Below, piece by piece: positions 13,491 through 24,717 of a stretch of DNA of 64,000 nt (positions are counted from its first letter, which is position 1; every line of letters begins with the position of its first letter). The translations under genes were made by a program, and so were the position numbers. The DNA comes from Oscarella lobularis (taxonomy: Eukaryota > Porifera > Homoscleromorpha > Homosclerophorida > Oscarellidae). The notes beneath the pieces are model-generated. The model ran no database searches. It had not been told where the DNA came from and saw only the letters and a list, made by a program, of their open reading frames with translations. Where the stretch lies: contig NC_089175.1 in assembly GCF_947507565.1 (NCBI RefSeq), positions 1,070,233 to 1,134,232 of the forward strand, written 5' to 3'.

Positions 13491-14948
13491 CTACAACAAT
13501 AATCTACTACTCGCAGCGACAGTCGACGTCAACGCCGCCGTCCCCTTCACTCTCTTCCGCACCAACTCGCGTCGAATCTCCTCGCGTCTCTCCTCCATTC
13601 GCCGTATTCGTCTCACGAGCCGATCCCTCAATCGAATCTCCATTGACAGTCGCTCCTCCCTCTCGCGCTCCTCCGCCTCGACGCGCAACTGCTCCTCGAC
13701 CTCGCGTCGCAATCGCTCCTCCTCGCGCCTCTCCGCCGCCGCGCGCCGCTCCATTTCCCGCTCCACGTCGACTCGCACGCGCTCCACAATCGCCTCCATC
13801 ACGCGCATCGCCTCGCCCCGTCTCACCTCCGCCATACGCTTCAATTCCTCGGCGCGAGCGCGCTCGCGCTCGCGCTCCTCCTCCTCGCGCCGTCGCAGCT
13901 CCTCCGCCTCGCGCGCTCGTCTCTCCGCGCGCTCGCGCTTTCGTTGGGCACGTCGCGCCGCCTTTTCCTCCTTCTCAACGCGTCGTTGAGCGTCCGCCGC
14001 TTCCGCCGCCGCCTTCTCCGCCGCCAAGCGACGCTCCTCCTCATCCCTCTCGCGTCGAAGTTTCTCCTCCTCCAAACGCTTCGCGTCCTCCAAGCGTTTC
14101 GCCTCGAAACGTCGCTTGCGCACGTTTTTCTCGCTGAAGTAGCCGGACCGGTCGAAGTCCACCGTCAAATTGACGGTGACCTCTCGACTTCCCGGACCCT
14201 TTTTCATCAATTTCATTCCGCGCATTCGCGTCATCGCCGCGACGAAACCGGAATAGAGCGAATACTGAACGATCACCTCGCAATTAATCGTGACGTCATC
14301 ATCACCCGACCCACCAAACGACGAAAAATTCCCAATTCCACTATGTTGTTTATTGGTTGCCATGACAGCGGCAACATCAACAACGTCGATACTACGAATT
14401 TCGCCGAATTTTTCGAAAGTCTTCCGCGCGAAATCTAATTCGTCTTTTTTCGCCGCTTCCGCTCCGGAACCGGCGCCGGCAAGCCATCGCATGGGGAAAC
14501 CCCGTATGCGGATGGTATCCGGACGTTCGCCGGGCGTTCCCGCTTCGTAGCTCGTCACGCCGCGCTCGCGAAAGTAGCTCTCCCAGTCCTTTTTCGCCGG
14601 ATAGCTGAGATCGATTTCGCTCGCCTGAATTTTGAGCAGTTCGCTGAAGCCGCTCAATTTTATCGTCTTCTTGTTCAGAACGAGAACGGCGCGACGCGCC
14701 TGCTTGAGCGTCGACGTTTCCGCTTCGAAGTAGAGGAGCTGGCGCGTTGTTTTCGTTACGCGCAGTAGCGTGAATTCGTCGCCGCTCGGCGAAACGAGTC
14801 CTTTGAGTCGTTCCATTACTTCCCAGTTCGATATCGTCGTGCCGATCGTTTTGATTTCGGGTAGCGTGACGCATATCGATATTTTGGCTATCGGTTTGAG
14901 ATAGAGACCGTGGACGGGCGACAGAGCGACTAAAGCGTCGTCGGACAT
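13491..14948 (-). CDS. AKAP17A: A-kinase anchor protein 17A (splicing regulator XE7)
   Basis: A single open frame of 485 residues. The N-terminal half matches AKAP17A: LSPVHGLYLKPIAKISICVTLP, ISNWEVMERLKGLVSP, LNKKTIKLSGFSELLKI, DWESYFRERG, then an RRM-like segment starting GERPDTIRIRGFPMRW with FEKFGEIRSIDVVD, and MRGMKLMKKGPGSREVTVNLTVDFDRSGYFSEKN. The C-terminal half is a long Glu/Arg/Lys-rich helix (about residues 275-470). Family members bind PKA regulatory subunits and act in splicing speckles. The gene is unusual here in having no intron. Its start is 39 bp from that of divergent PGRMC. Confidence 0.92.
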   Translation of the reverse strand: MSDDALVALSPVHGLYLKPIAKISICVTLPEIKTIGTTISNWEVMERLKGLVSPSGDEFTLLRVTKTTRQLLYFEAETSTLKQARRAVLVLNKKTIKLSGFSELLKIQASEIDLSYPAKKDWESYFRERGVTSYEAGTPGERPDTIRIRGFPMRWLAGAGSGAEAAKKDELDFARKTFEKFGEIRSIDVVDVAAVMATNKQHSGIGNFSSFGGSGDDDVTINCEVIVQYSLYSGFVAAMTRMRGMKLMKKGPGSREVTVNLTVDFDRSGYFSEKNVRKRRFEAKRLEDAKRLEEEKLRRERDEEERRLAAEKAAAEAADAQRRVEKEEKAARRAQRKRERAERRAREAEELRRREEEERERERARAEELKRMAEVRRGEAMRVMEAIVERVRVDVEREMERRAAAERREEERLRREVEEQLRVEAEEREREERLSMEIRLRDRLVRRIRRMEERREEIRRELVRKRVKGTAALTSTVAASSRLLL

Positions 14949-14987
14949 CTTGGATTGTTTTTACCGCGCGCGCGCGCTAAACGGAAA
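14949..14987. promoter_or_regulatory. Shared bidirectional promoter, AKAP17A / PGRMC
   Basis: Only 39 bp separate the two start codons. The gap contains a CGCGCGCGCG run and no room for two separate promoters. The 5' UTRs must be very short or overlap the opposite coding sequence. Confidence 0.6.
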
Positions 14988-15629
14988 ATGGACACCGAGG
15001 AGACCGAGTCGTTTCTTTCGCCGTGGAGCCTCGTCGTCGTCGTCGTATTGATAATCTATTTAGTGCGACGATACCTAACGCAACCCGCACCGCCTATGAT
15101 GCCAACGGCGACGAGCAACGACGAGAAGCCGATTCCTCGCATGGAACCACGTGACCACACGGTCGAATCTCTTCGCGAATTCGACGGCAGCGACGAAACG
15201 AAGCCGATCGGTCTCGCCATCAACGGCAAGGTGTTCGACGTGACGAAAAGTCGCGATTTCTACGGTCCGGACGGTCCGTACGCGGTGTTCGGCGGACGCG
15301 ACGCGACGCGCGCCTTCGCCAACTTCGTCGCCGACGAAAGCGAGATGCGCGACGGTTACGATCCGTGCGACGATCTCACGCACGTGCAGCGAATGCGCGT
15401 TCAGGACTGGGAGGATCATTTCATGACGAAATACGACTACATTGGGAGACTTTTGTCTCCGGATGAAGCCGGGGCAGGTGGGCGGGGCAGCGAAGCGCTG
15501 CGGCGCAGAGTGGACGAACTCGTTCAAGAGGCGGAAAAAATCGCCGAGGAAGATGTGAATAATAGCAGTTTTTCAGCTCTGAGAGATTTAATTAACAGTG
15601 ATGACGACAGTTCGAAGAAGACGAATTGA
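14988..15629 (+). CDS. PGRMC1: Membrane-associated progesterone receptor component (cytochrome b5-like)
   Basis: This is a 213-residue haem-binding MAPR protein. An N-terminal hydrophobic anchor WSLVVVVVLIIYLVRRYL (about residues 14-31) is followed by a linker and the MAPR/cyt-b5 fold: LREFDGSDETKPIGLAINGKVFDVTKSRDFYGPDGPYAVFGGRDATRAFANF. The Tyr of DFYGPDGPY is the family's haem ligand. The C-terminal part ends WEDHFMTKYDYIGRLL and an acidic tail. It is intronless. The single-copy gene cannot be split into PGRMC1 or PGRMC2. The start MDTEETESFL is chosen because the upstream in-frame ATG gives an unrelated Arg-rich extension. Confidence 0.93.
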   Translation: MDTEETESFLSPWSLVVVVVLIIYLVRRYLTQPAPPMMPTATSNDEKPIPRMEPRDHTVESLREFDGSDETKPIGLAINGKVFDVTKSRDFYGPDGPYAVFGGRDATRAFANFVADESEMRDGYDPCDDLTHVQRMRVQDWEDHFMTKYDYIGRLLSPDEAGAGGRGSEALRRRVDELVQEAEKIAEEDVNNSSFSALRDLINSDDDSSKKTN

Positions 15630-16951
15630 AATGTTGTGTACAGCTGTGTAGTAAGTTTTTCGTAACTGGTTAGCGTGCGTTGACAACCTCGTTAGATCGA
15701 CGACGTCATCGATGACGGAACGAAGAAGTGTTCTGCTGCGCGTAGCGCCTCTCTGAAGGCTCCCAAAGGCTCCGATGCGAACTCTGACACGTAGAAACTC
15801 GAAAGAAGCGAGCAGACACCAACGAAAATCGAAATTCGGGCTTCGCGACTTGCAGCGCCCTTCTCTAAAATCGCGTATCTCGAATTCGCTTTCGGTAAAC
15901 GAAACCTCCGTCGCCGATCGACTTCGAGCGTTTGTCGTCTCCGTTGACGATGCAGAAGCTTCATTTCGACTTTTCCAATGACTTAACCCCGCCCCGTATT
16001 TGGCAAGTCTCTGGCCGAGTACGTTCAGTATTGTTTCTTATGATTTTCTCCTATTGTTCCCATTGCAAATGTACGAACAGGCCGAAACATCGGAAAAGAC
16101 GTGTTAGAGGAGTGTAGCGTAGGGATTCATTTTATAGTGCATGATACAATTAGCACATTTGGGGCACAGTGTCATAGAAATTTTACGTGATTTGCAGCTG
16201 CTCAACGATAAGCAGGTAAGCATACATACTTACTTTGTTACTAAGGTATAAATTTTTCTCGTAGGAGCTGGGGGTCCTGGGCATGACCCTGTCATAAAAA
16301 AACTGCTCACTACCGGGGTCCTGGGCATGACCCCGTGATCAAAAACTGCTTCGGGGTCCTGGGCATGACCCCGTGATCAAAAACTGCTTCGGGGTCCCAA
16401 GCATGACCCCGTCATCAAAAACTGCTCATAGACAAAAGGGAGGGGACAGATGATTTATTTAATAAATTGAAAAAAATTGCATAGAGTTTCCCCCTCGCGT
16501 TTTCATGCAGAGGCAGTTTTGACGGGGGTCATGCCCGGGACCCCTGCGGGGCAGTTTTTGATGACGGGGTCTTGCCCGGGACCCCGGTGGAGCAGTTTTC
16601 ATCACGGGGTCATGCTCAGGACCCCAGACCTAAAAAAGAACAGTTAGCCCCATAGGAGGTAATGAAACTGCTTACCAGGTAAATCCGAAGACACTTGGGA
16701 CTCGTATAGTACCCGTAGCTAACGATTTCAGGGCTCGAAATTCGGAGGCGGGGCGAGAAGCCGTTTTAACGCTTTCGGGTCAGGGAGTTTGCGCTCGAAC
16801 GTAGCACGAAGACTAAAATCGTATCGTATGCACCGCCAGCGTCTTGCGTGAGCGAATCCCTGCGCGTGGGAATCTTGGCTCGGGACTCCTGAGCTCTCGT
16901 GACGTCACTGTCAAACGCGCGCGATAAATTTTAAAATTCGTCTCTATGCGC
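15630..16951. other. Intergenic spacer between PGRMC and PLK4
   Basis: No protein gene is seen. It holds the PGRMC 3' flank, an inverted palindromic repeat (16271-16625, listed separately) and the PLK4 promoter region. Short open frames here have no recognisable similarity. Confidence 0.5.
16271..16625. repeat. Inverted array of palindromic GGGGTC...GACCCC units
   Basis: Four direct units start at 16271, 16315, 16353 and 16391. Each has GGGGTCCTGGGCATGACCCC (or a close variant), itself a near palindrome, followed by GTGATCAAAAACTGCT or similar. After a spacer of about 75 bp, three units lie in inverse orientation (about 16513-16625: GCAGTTTTTGATGACGGGGTC...GGACCCC). The whole could fold into a long hairpin with small internal hairpins. 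It may be a miniature inverted-repeat element or a locally expanded palindrome; no target duplication was identified. Confidence 0.75.
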
Positions 16952-19900
16952 CTATGGGCTCTCAATCCATCGTCACGACGCGACGAATCGACTGTAGCGT
17001 TCGTCGCCAAAGCCGCGGACTTATGAACGGTCCAATGGGAAACGCGAGCGAGGTAAAACGTGAAAAAAACCGTTTCGCGACACTCCATCTCTACCGTTCG
17101 CGCGACAGGACTACAAAATCTTAGAATTGGTCGGAAAAGGAGGCTTCGCGAACGTTTATCGGGCGCGATGCAAGCACAACGGCCAAGAAGTCGCGATCAA
17201 AATGGTGCGAGGGCCCCCCCTTCGGGTTTCTAGCTCAACGCTTACCGGTCATTCATTCAGATCGACAAAAAGGTCATGCAGACGAGCGGCATGGTGTCGC
17301 GCGTGCGAAACGAAGTCGAAATTCACTGCCAACTGAAGCATCCGTCGATCGTCGAGGTGGGCGGGGCGGCGCGCACGCGCTGAATTTTCTTTCACGGGGA
17401 GCTCATTTCGACTTCTCCAGCTCTACCACTTCTTCGAAGACGACCAATACGTCTATTTGATCCTCGAAATGTGTCACAACGGCGAGCTGCAGCGGTATTT
17501 GGCGACGAAATCGACTCCGTTTGAAGAACCGGAAGGTGTGAAGGCACGGTTGACTTATAGTGACGTCACACGTTCCCGTATTTTAGCTGCACTATTTTTG
17601 AAGCACGTCATCGAAGGCGTGCAGTATCTTCACTCGCACGACATCGTTCATCGCGATTTGACGCTTTCGAATCTCTTTCTGACGCGGGACATGCAAGTGG
17701 TGAGAGATAATTGATCTGAAAAATAAATAGTTGAAATTCGTAATTTAGAAAATTGGGGATTTCGGATTGGCTGCCAAGTTGCACGTGCCAAACGAGAAAC
17801 ACTACACAATGTGCGGCACGCCCAACTTCATATCACCGTAAAAAAAATTAATTTTAACCCTATTTATTAATTATTGATTTTTAAGGGAAATTGTCACGCG
17901 ACAGCCGCACGGCTTAGACACGGACGTCTGGTCTCTAGGATGCATGCTCTATACATTCCTCATAGGAAAACCTCCATTTGATGTAAAGAAAAGTATCAAG
18001 TGTATCCCTAGCAATTAAAAAAGTACGGGATTTTTAGACGGAAGGGGTCAAGTCAACGTTGACTAAAGTAGCTACAGGTGACTACGTCATGCCTAAGTAC
18101 GTTTTTTTCTTGTATATGTTTATACATACCTTCAGTGATTTGATTTTTTCTTTTTGGATTTGATGACAGGCATTTGTCAGCTGAGGCTCAGGACTTGATT
18201 GGCTCCATGCTCAGACGAGATCCTAGTCAGAGAATAAACCTCAAAGGTAAGGTAAACCAGGGTTACAGGATTGTAGCTACATTCGAAGACAAGTGCGCTA
18301 GAAGAGGGGTATCTAAGGAAACGCGTAGTATAAGCCTAAGATTGACTACAGTAGTACCCGGGTTGTAGCTACATTTGCAGACACTTGAGTGCGCTAGAAG
18401 AGGGATACTATATTGATTAATATATCGCACCTTTTTCTCCCTCCTGACTAGTAGTACCTGGGTTACAGGGGGGTTGTAGCTACATTTGAAGACAAGTGCG
18501 CTAAAAAGAGGGAAACGCTGAAACGCGTACAGCAGTAGAGTAGATCTCTTCTGATTGACTAGTACCTGGGGTTGTAGCTATATTTGCAGAGACACTTGAG
18601 TGCGCTAGAAGAGGGATACAATAGATCTCTTCTATCGATTAAATATTATTTATATCGCACCTTTTTCTCCCTCTCTCTCTCGCACAGCCGTGCTGAGCCA
18701 CCCGTTCATGAGCCAAGTGTGCTCGCCCCCCAAATCCCGTTCCCTCCACGTTCTCAACGACAGCGGACTCGCGACGCTAACAACGACAACCCAATCGAGA
18801 AAACCCCTCCATCCAATGCCCGTCCTTCTTCAATCCGCCACCTCCAACCTATCATCATCATCGTCGTTGATAGAAGAGGAGCGACGGCGACGGCAACGAC
18901 GGCACTGGTCTCCGCACACGAAAGCGTCGTCGTGGGCGTGCAGCGGCGACGCCACTAGCTCAGTTCAGCAAGAAAACGAGACGAAAAAGAATCGAAAAAA
19001 GTCTTTTTCCGAAAAATGTTCGCCTTTGAACACACTCCGACTTCGTCCGACTCTTCACAGGAAACCCAACTTGACTGTCAGTAGAATTCAACACAACGAA
19101 CGTAATTAATAATTATTTATCGCGATAAGGTGAGCATCACCTCGGACGGTTTCGCGCGCTTGGAGACAATAAAACGTCGTCGTCGTCAAGGAGACGAATA
19201 TGTCGACGAAATCTTCCAAGTTTCAGCTGACGGAAAACAGGTTAAAAGTAAATAGAGATTAATATAATTAAAGATTACCGTCAGAAAATCAAATAATAAT
19301 AATAATATTATTATTATTAAAGATTTTACCGTCACAATAAAAAATCAAGTACCATTATCTAATTCGTTAATATTTATTAATAAGATTACCGTCAGTTCGC
19401 CCGAGTCCATGGAACCGGAACGGCGTTTTCAATATGAAGACCTACCAGCGAAATTTTGGGGCAAATACGTCTATTTGAGTCGTTACGTGAAACTGATTCA
19501 ATCCAAGACGACGAAAGTGAGGAGAAGAAGAAAAATGGCGGCGTCGATTTTTTCATTTTTCCCCAGGTCTATTATTTTTCCGAGAGAGCCAAGTGCTGTC
19601 TGATGGAAAACGGCGACTTCGAGGCGTGTTTCTACGACGGCGCGAAAGTGTGCTGTTCTCACGGCGCCTCCTCGCGCGTTCACGTGATTCAGAGCGACGG
19701 AAAACAAGCGACGTTCGAGTCGACCGAAACGCTAGATCGGACGGGAAGCGTCGAAATGAACGAGCTGTATCGGCACACGAAAGAAGTCCGTCCTCCTCAC
19801 CTTCTTTTTTTTTTCCAGTCTTTGTTCTCTTATGTTTGATTGTTCGTTAGTGTCATGCTGAGAGTAAGAAGATCGAGGTGGGAATGGATGCCGTTGCGTT

Positions 19901-20981
19901 GCCAACGCATCGTCGTTTCCAAGTCATCGTTGACACGTAAGCTATTCCGCTTCATTTGTGCTCGTTTCTGATGATGATTCTGCCTTCCTATAAAGGCGAT
20001 TGGCAACGGAGAATAAAACGAAGAGGTGAGTGCATAGCATAGAATTAAATTATGTACGTACATACGTACGGTAATTCTAGATGTGTTTGTGGCGAATCCA
20101 TAATCTCTATGTATACATATATAAATTTAGAATTTTAATTAATTAATTAAAGGGATGCATAAATTATTTGTGTTGATTTGGTTTTGAGCTCAATTGTAGT
20201 AAAATAATTTTCATATGGTACAGTACATGCATAAATTTTAATTAAAAAAATTAGAATTCTACCTAAAGTTTGACCATGCACATACATGTATAAATTCAGT
20301 GATTTCTAATCTCACTTGAATTATACATGTACATGTAAAATTAAGAACTCTACCAAATTCTTGTACATATTATAATTATTATTACCTTTTTTTTTATTCT
20401 AAGCTTTCCTTCACCGAGTGAAATGTCAACGCGACCGATCTCTATGCACTCGTCGTACGCCCCGTCGACTGTAACGAACGTAAGCAAGCCGCGCTATTCG
20501 TCTGCCACCCACCATTCCGCTCCGACTCCAATGAGACGACGCTCCAGCGATCAAACGATCACCAAAAGCGTTCTCGTTCGCGGCGTCGGACGGGGAAGTC
20601 GGGTAATCAGCAATAATTAGTTAAATATTTTTTCATTAATTAATTATTTAATTACCTAGTTGGCAAATCGCGATATTTTGGTCGAATTCAATGACCACAC
20701 TCAACTGCAAGTGCACTCCTCTCTAAAGAGTTTCCTATTCACGGACGGCACAAGAAAACAATCGAGGTAAACTCTCACACGTGACACTTACCTCAATAAT
20801 TAATTAAAAGTTGCATTTATTAATTGGCTACCGGTATTTATGCACTTATAATCTATAATTAATATTATCTACTCTAATTAGGTATGATATGACTTCGTCA
20901 GAAATTCCCGAAAACATCAAAACGAAACTCGCCTGTTTACGAACTGTCGTACAACAGCTACAGAGCACAAGACCGCCGTGA
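16952..20981 (+). CDS. PLK4: Polo-like kinase 4 (SAK), centriole duplication kinase
   Basis: A short first exon ends at 17052 (ATGs at 16952, 17020 and 17032 are in frame; the start is uncertain). From 17109 the kinase domain reads [32 protein letters not shown] (P-loop, catalytic Lys), then [45 protein letters not shown] (HRD), [11 protein letters not shown] (DFG), and the PLK4 signature [17 protein letters not shown]. After a Ser-rich linker, the cryptic polo-box region contains [22 protein letters not shown] and [30 protein letters not shown]. The third polo box near the C-terminus includes [35 protein letters not shown]. The order is as in animal PLK4. The stop is at 20979-20981, followed at once by a GA run. 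Confidence 0.93.
18247..18687 (+). repeat. Tandem repeat filling a PLK4 intron
   Basis: This 441-nt intron is several times longer than its neighbours. It holds four copies of a TTGTAGCTACATTTG-type unit (about 18271, 18363, 18474 and 18572) followed by AGTGCGCTAGAAGAGGG. A copy of the true 3' splice region (ATATCGCACCTTTTTCTCCCTC) occurs internally at about 18423 ending CTGACTAG, so decoy acceptors exist. It looks like local duplication of intron sequence. Confidence 0.7.
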
Positions 20982-20982
20982 G

Positions 20983-21020
<38 letters not shown>
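20982..21020. repeat. (GA)n microsatellite after PLK4 stop
   Basis: An uninterrupted GAGAGA tract starts at the PLK4 stop codon and lies in its 3' UTR, between convergent PLK4 and the guanylate cyclase at 21216. Confidence 0.9.
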
Positions 21021-21023
<3 letters not shown>

Positions 21024-21215
21024 ACAAAAGACTAAAAAATTCCTGTCCGCCTATAAGTAAAAGTACGCAAATAGTTTCTAAAACGATTTTTGAATTAATA
21101 AAAAGAAGGCAAAAAGAAAGCGAACTCGCGCGCGCACACAAACGCGCACAAACGTGCGGCCCTTAGAGCTAGCTTAGCTATAGACTATTCTACCAGAACA
21201 CAAACCTTGAAAATA

Positions 21216-24062
21216 TTACGAAGATCGAAAACCGAGCAGAACGGCGGCGGCGAGACTTCCCAGAGCGCCGAACAGGAGAACTTTTCCGGCGACCTGCGAC
21301 ACTCCTCTCTCGCGCAAATCCGGCTCCAATTGACGAAAGACGTCGGAGCCGCTGCTACTGCCGTCCGAGATGTCGTCGCCCTCTCCCGGCTCCGCTTCCG
21401 CTTCCGCTTTCGCCTCCGCTTCGCGATTTCTCGCCGCTTCGATTTCCCGTTCGTCGTCGTCGTACGAATAGGACGGTCGATCGAAGACGCTTTTTCGTCG
21501 TCGAACGAGCTCCTTTTTGCGCTGGATGCGTAGGCGATTTTCCTTCAGAAAGTAGCAGACCATGGGAAAGGGAACGTTCTTCATCACCACTTCGTGACGT
21601 TCGACAAAAACGAATTGGGGTTTGTGCGCGAGACCCCTGTGGAAAGAAGAAGAAAAAAATTGAACGAATTTTCCGCGCGAGGGGGGATTGCCCTTACTTC
21701 TGCGTTGCTTCGGTTACGTGAATTTTATTGGCCATGCCCGTCGATTCGGTGCGACTGGCGACGTTGACGGTGTCGCCGAAGAGGCAGTAGCGCGGCATGA
21801 GATGACCGACGACGCCGGCCATTACCTCGCCCGAATGAACCCCAACGCGAATCTGGAAAGTGAACAATAGGGGAGGTTTTTTCTTTTTCTAGAACGCGTG
21901 GCCTGTGACTAAAGGAGATCTGTCTGTAAGAAATATCGGCTAAGGGGCACTGATGGACAACTGGGGAATGTGACTAAAGGAGATATCTCATTTAAGTAAT
22001 TAACTTAGAAAAATTGGCTAGGGACAGTGGTGGACAACTTCGCGTGTCCGCTACAGCAAAACTTCTTTTTTCTAAGCAATCTATTCAAACTAACCTAATT
22101 AAATCGAATTTTCTAGGCACTTTGCCTCTTTAGCAAACAACTTCCGTCTTTTACTTTTTCCAAGCACTTCATCTCTTTTAGTCAAAAGAGGTGATGTGCC
22201 TGCCTCTCTATCTGATGCATCTACTGTTCAATTAAATTACTCTCTTACGTGTATGTGCCTCGTTCCGTCGGTCGGATCGCGAATTTTCCTCACGACCACC
22301 ATCATATCGAGCGCCTGATTGCACACCATCTCCTCATGAGAATCCTCCGGATTCGTCAAGCCGCCGACGACCATATAAGCATCCCCAATCGTCTCAACCT
22401 AAAGCAAATTAGAAAAAAAGGATATATATATGAATTAATTAAATCGACCTTATAAAGACGATTCTCCTTCGTAAGAGCGTCAAATTCCTTATAGAGCGCA
22501 TCCAACATAGTCACGACATCCGACGGCCTCGATTCGGCGCAAATAGCCGTAAATCCGACAATATCGCTAAACAGAATCGTCACGGAAGCGAACGTCTCCG
22601 CGGGCACGGGCTCATTCTGCTTCAATTGGGTCGCAACTTGAACGGGAAACATCGAATAGAGCAATTTGTCGGTGAGCTCCTTCTCCTTCGCCAAGTCGAC
22701 GTGCGCGTCGGCGAGCTCGCGATGGGCGACGTTCAGCTGGGTGTTCACCTCTTCGAGCTTGACGATTTGAATGTGCTGGCTAGCGCGCGTGTCGTCGAGA
22801 AGCATCAGATCGCGCGTCGCGTCGTGAAGCGGCAAATCGCTCAGGTAGAGCTGGCGACCTTTCAATTCGACGAGATCGCTCACGCGCGGCGAGCAGAGAA
22901 AGAGCATTTGCCCGTCGCCGGAAGGCGACGGATGGGAGAGGTAGACCATTTGACCTTTGAGACGAAGCGCTTCGTCGCGATTCGGATGGCGACTGACGAG
23001 AATGAAGACCATGTTTATGTGCGAGATGATTTCGTGGAATTCGAGCGTCATGCCTTGGGGACGTTCGACGTCGAAGATGTCGTTCATGCGCAGATTGTCG
23101 CAGTTGATGCCCGACGCGCTGATGACGCGATAGAGTGACACGCCCAGTTGGCGAATGTAGTGATTTTCGTCGAAGATGATGTGGAAGGGGAAGATGACGC
23201 AGAATTGGCTCGGCGGCACGGGAAGCCACGTGAAACGCTCCAAGTAAGATAGATCGGGCTTGAACGATCGCTGTCGTATCACAGGCGAACGATCGACGCT
23301 CGCTGGCGCGCTCTCCTGTACGCACTCCACTTCCCGTATCCTAAAGACCACGTGATCGTGATCGTCGTCGATTGGCTGCACGACTTCCATGTCGATCTGC
23401 GTGGAGTGCAGCTCGCGCGCGACCGTTTTCACGATTCCGATTACGATCGGTTCGAGACCGCGTCTCACGCTGTAGTAGTGGAGTAGGATTTCGCCGTCGG
23501 AACCGTCGCTGCAGCGAAACGACGGCGCGCGCATACCCGGAAACATGTTGGTAGCGAGATGATCGTGTAGCGCATCGAGATTGGTGAGAAAGTCGCGTAA
23601 TGTAGCGCCGAGCGCCTGGAGCGTTCGATCGTAACCGTACTCGCGACACCAGATGAAGAACTGTTCACCGAAGCCTTCGAGGAGTTCTCTCGCCTCCACG
23701 TCTAAAGAGAAACACCAGCCTGGTCGTGGGCGTGGAGGTTCCGCGGTTTCGCTTACTGCATAGTCGCGACGCACTATCCACAAGTCGATACGTGTACGAA
23801 TCGTCGTAGATGTGCCGTTCTTGCAGTCCTTGGTTCTCGTCTTCCGTTTGAGCCGCGTCCTTGCTGTCGAAGCGAGAAAAACATCGAGGGTGCGAGCGAA
23901 ACGCCTTCCGATGACTCACCGAATTCGGTTCCATACTTCTCGTCCGCCGTATTTTCGAACGATGAGGTTCTCCAACGCTTTGTTGATGAAGCCAAACTGT
24001 GAAAGCGAACCGCCCCTTGCCGATAAGGGAAAAGAAACGCTCAGTCCACGTTTTCTTACCAT
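21216..24062 (-). CDS. Atypical soluble guanylate cyclase A, with C-terminal hydrophobic tail
   Basis: This is a haem-NO/O2-binding guanylate cyclase making cGMP. The coding start is an ATG-only exon (24060-24062) spliced to [26 protein letters not shown]. The H-NOX domain has the proximal His in [21 protein letters not shown], and the YxSxR haem-propionate motif (HYYSVRR). HNOBA, a coiled linker ([35 protein letters not shown]) and the cyclase domain follow. Catalytic residues are complete in one chain: FSDIVGF and VETIGDAY (metal Asps, guanine Glu), PRYCLFG (Cys) and [11 protein letters not shown] (Asn, Arg). It could therefore work as a homodimer, like Gyc-88E-type enzymes. The protein ends with a Glu/Ala-rich stretch and [18 protein letters not shown] before RSS, resembling a tail anchor. 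There are two paralogues downstream on the same strand. Confidence 0.93.
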
Positions 24063-24717
24063 CGTGACGGCGACGACGAGCCGATGTACACCCGAGCAGC
24101 TCCCGTAGAGCGACTGCGCAAGAAAAAACGTGCACACGAAAAATAATAGGATACCTTCCGATGAGACGGCTCGTGTTACGCACAGCGCGCGTGCGTTGCA
24201 GACACGCGCGCGCGAAATCAGACTCGCCCCCGTCTCCTTTAGTAGCCAACCCAAAATTTCAAGAAAAAAAAGACAGCGACAAACACAGATAAAGAAAGAG
24301 AAAAAAATCGACTACTACTCATCTGAATTATGTTAAGGGATAAGCGGATGGGCTCGCAATCAAACAATGATGAAAACTGAATTAAGTGCGCAGTCCAATC
24401 AGTCAGTTCAATACAAGTACCTAGCACACTGCAATCTGTACAAAATATAGGCGGGCTGACATTTTTAAATAAGTCCATGCAGCCCCAGGGGGGTGCGAAA
24501 GAATATGATTACAGATTCCAGAGAGGGGAGGGAGAGGGGGGGTAGGGAAATAGAGGAGGAGGAGGAAGAGAAGGAAGGGGATCTATTCCGACTACTACCT
24601 TTAGCACAGTGCGAATATACAGTATCTTTTAGACGCAAACACCAGAGATTTTTCTCCCCTTTTTTTAAATAATTATGGTAATTCGCCGTCGCCTCCTGTT
24701 GCCGTCGCCGTTCGCGC
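24063..24717. other. Spacer between guanylate cyclase A and LARP1
   Basis: No gene is seen. It should hold the promoter of cyclase A and the LARP1 3' UTR. Four G-runs at about 24533-24547 on the plus strand (GGGG A GGG AGA GGGGGGG TA GGG) could form a G-quadruplex. Confidence 0.5.

Noticed and set aside
13391-14137. 248-residue Pro/Arg-rich open frame on the plus strand
   Set aside because: It is antisense to the Glu/Arg-rich helix of AKAP17A; such composition yields long opposite-strand frames by codon bias.
22626-23138. 170-residue open frame on the plus strand
   Set aside because: Antisense shadow of guanylate cyclase A.
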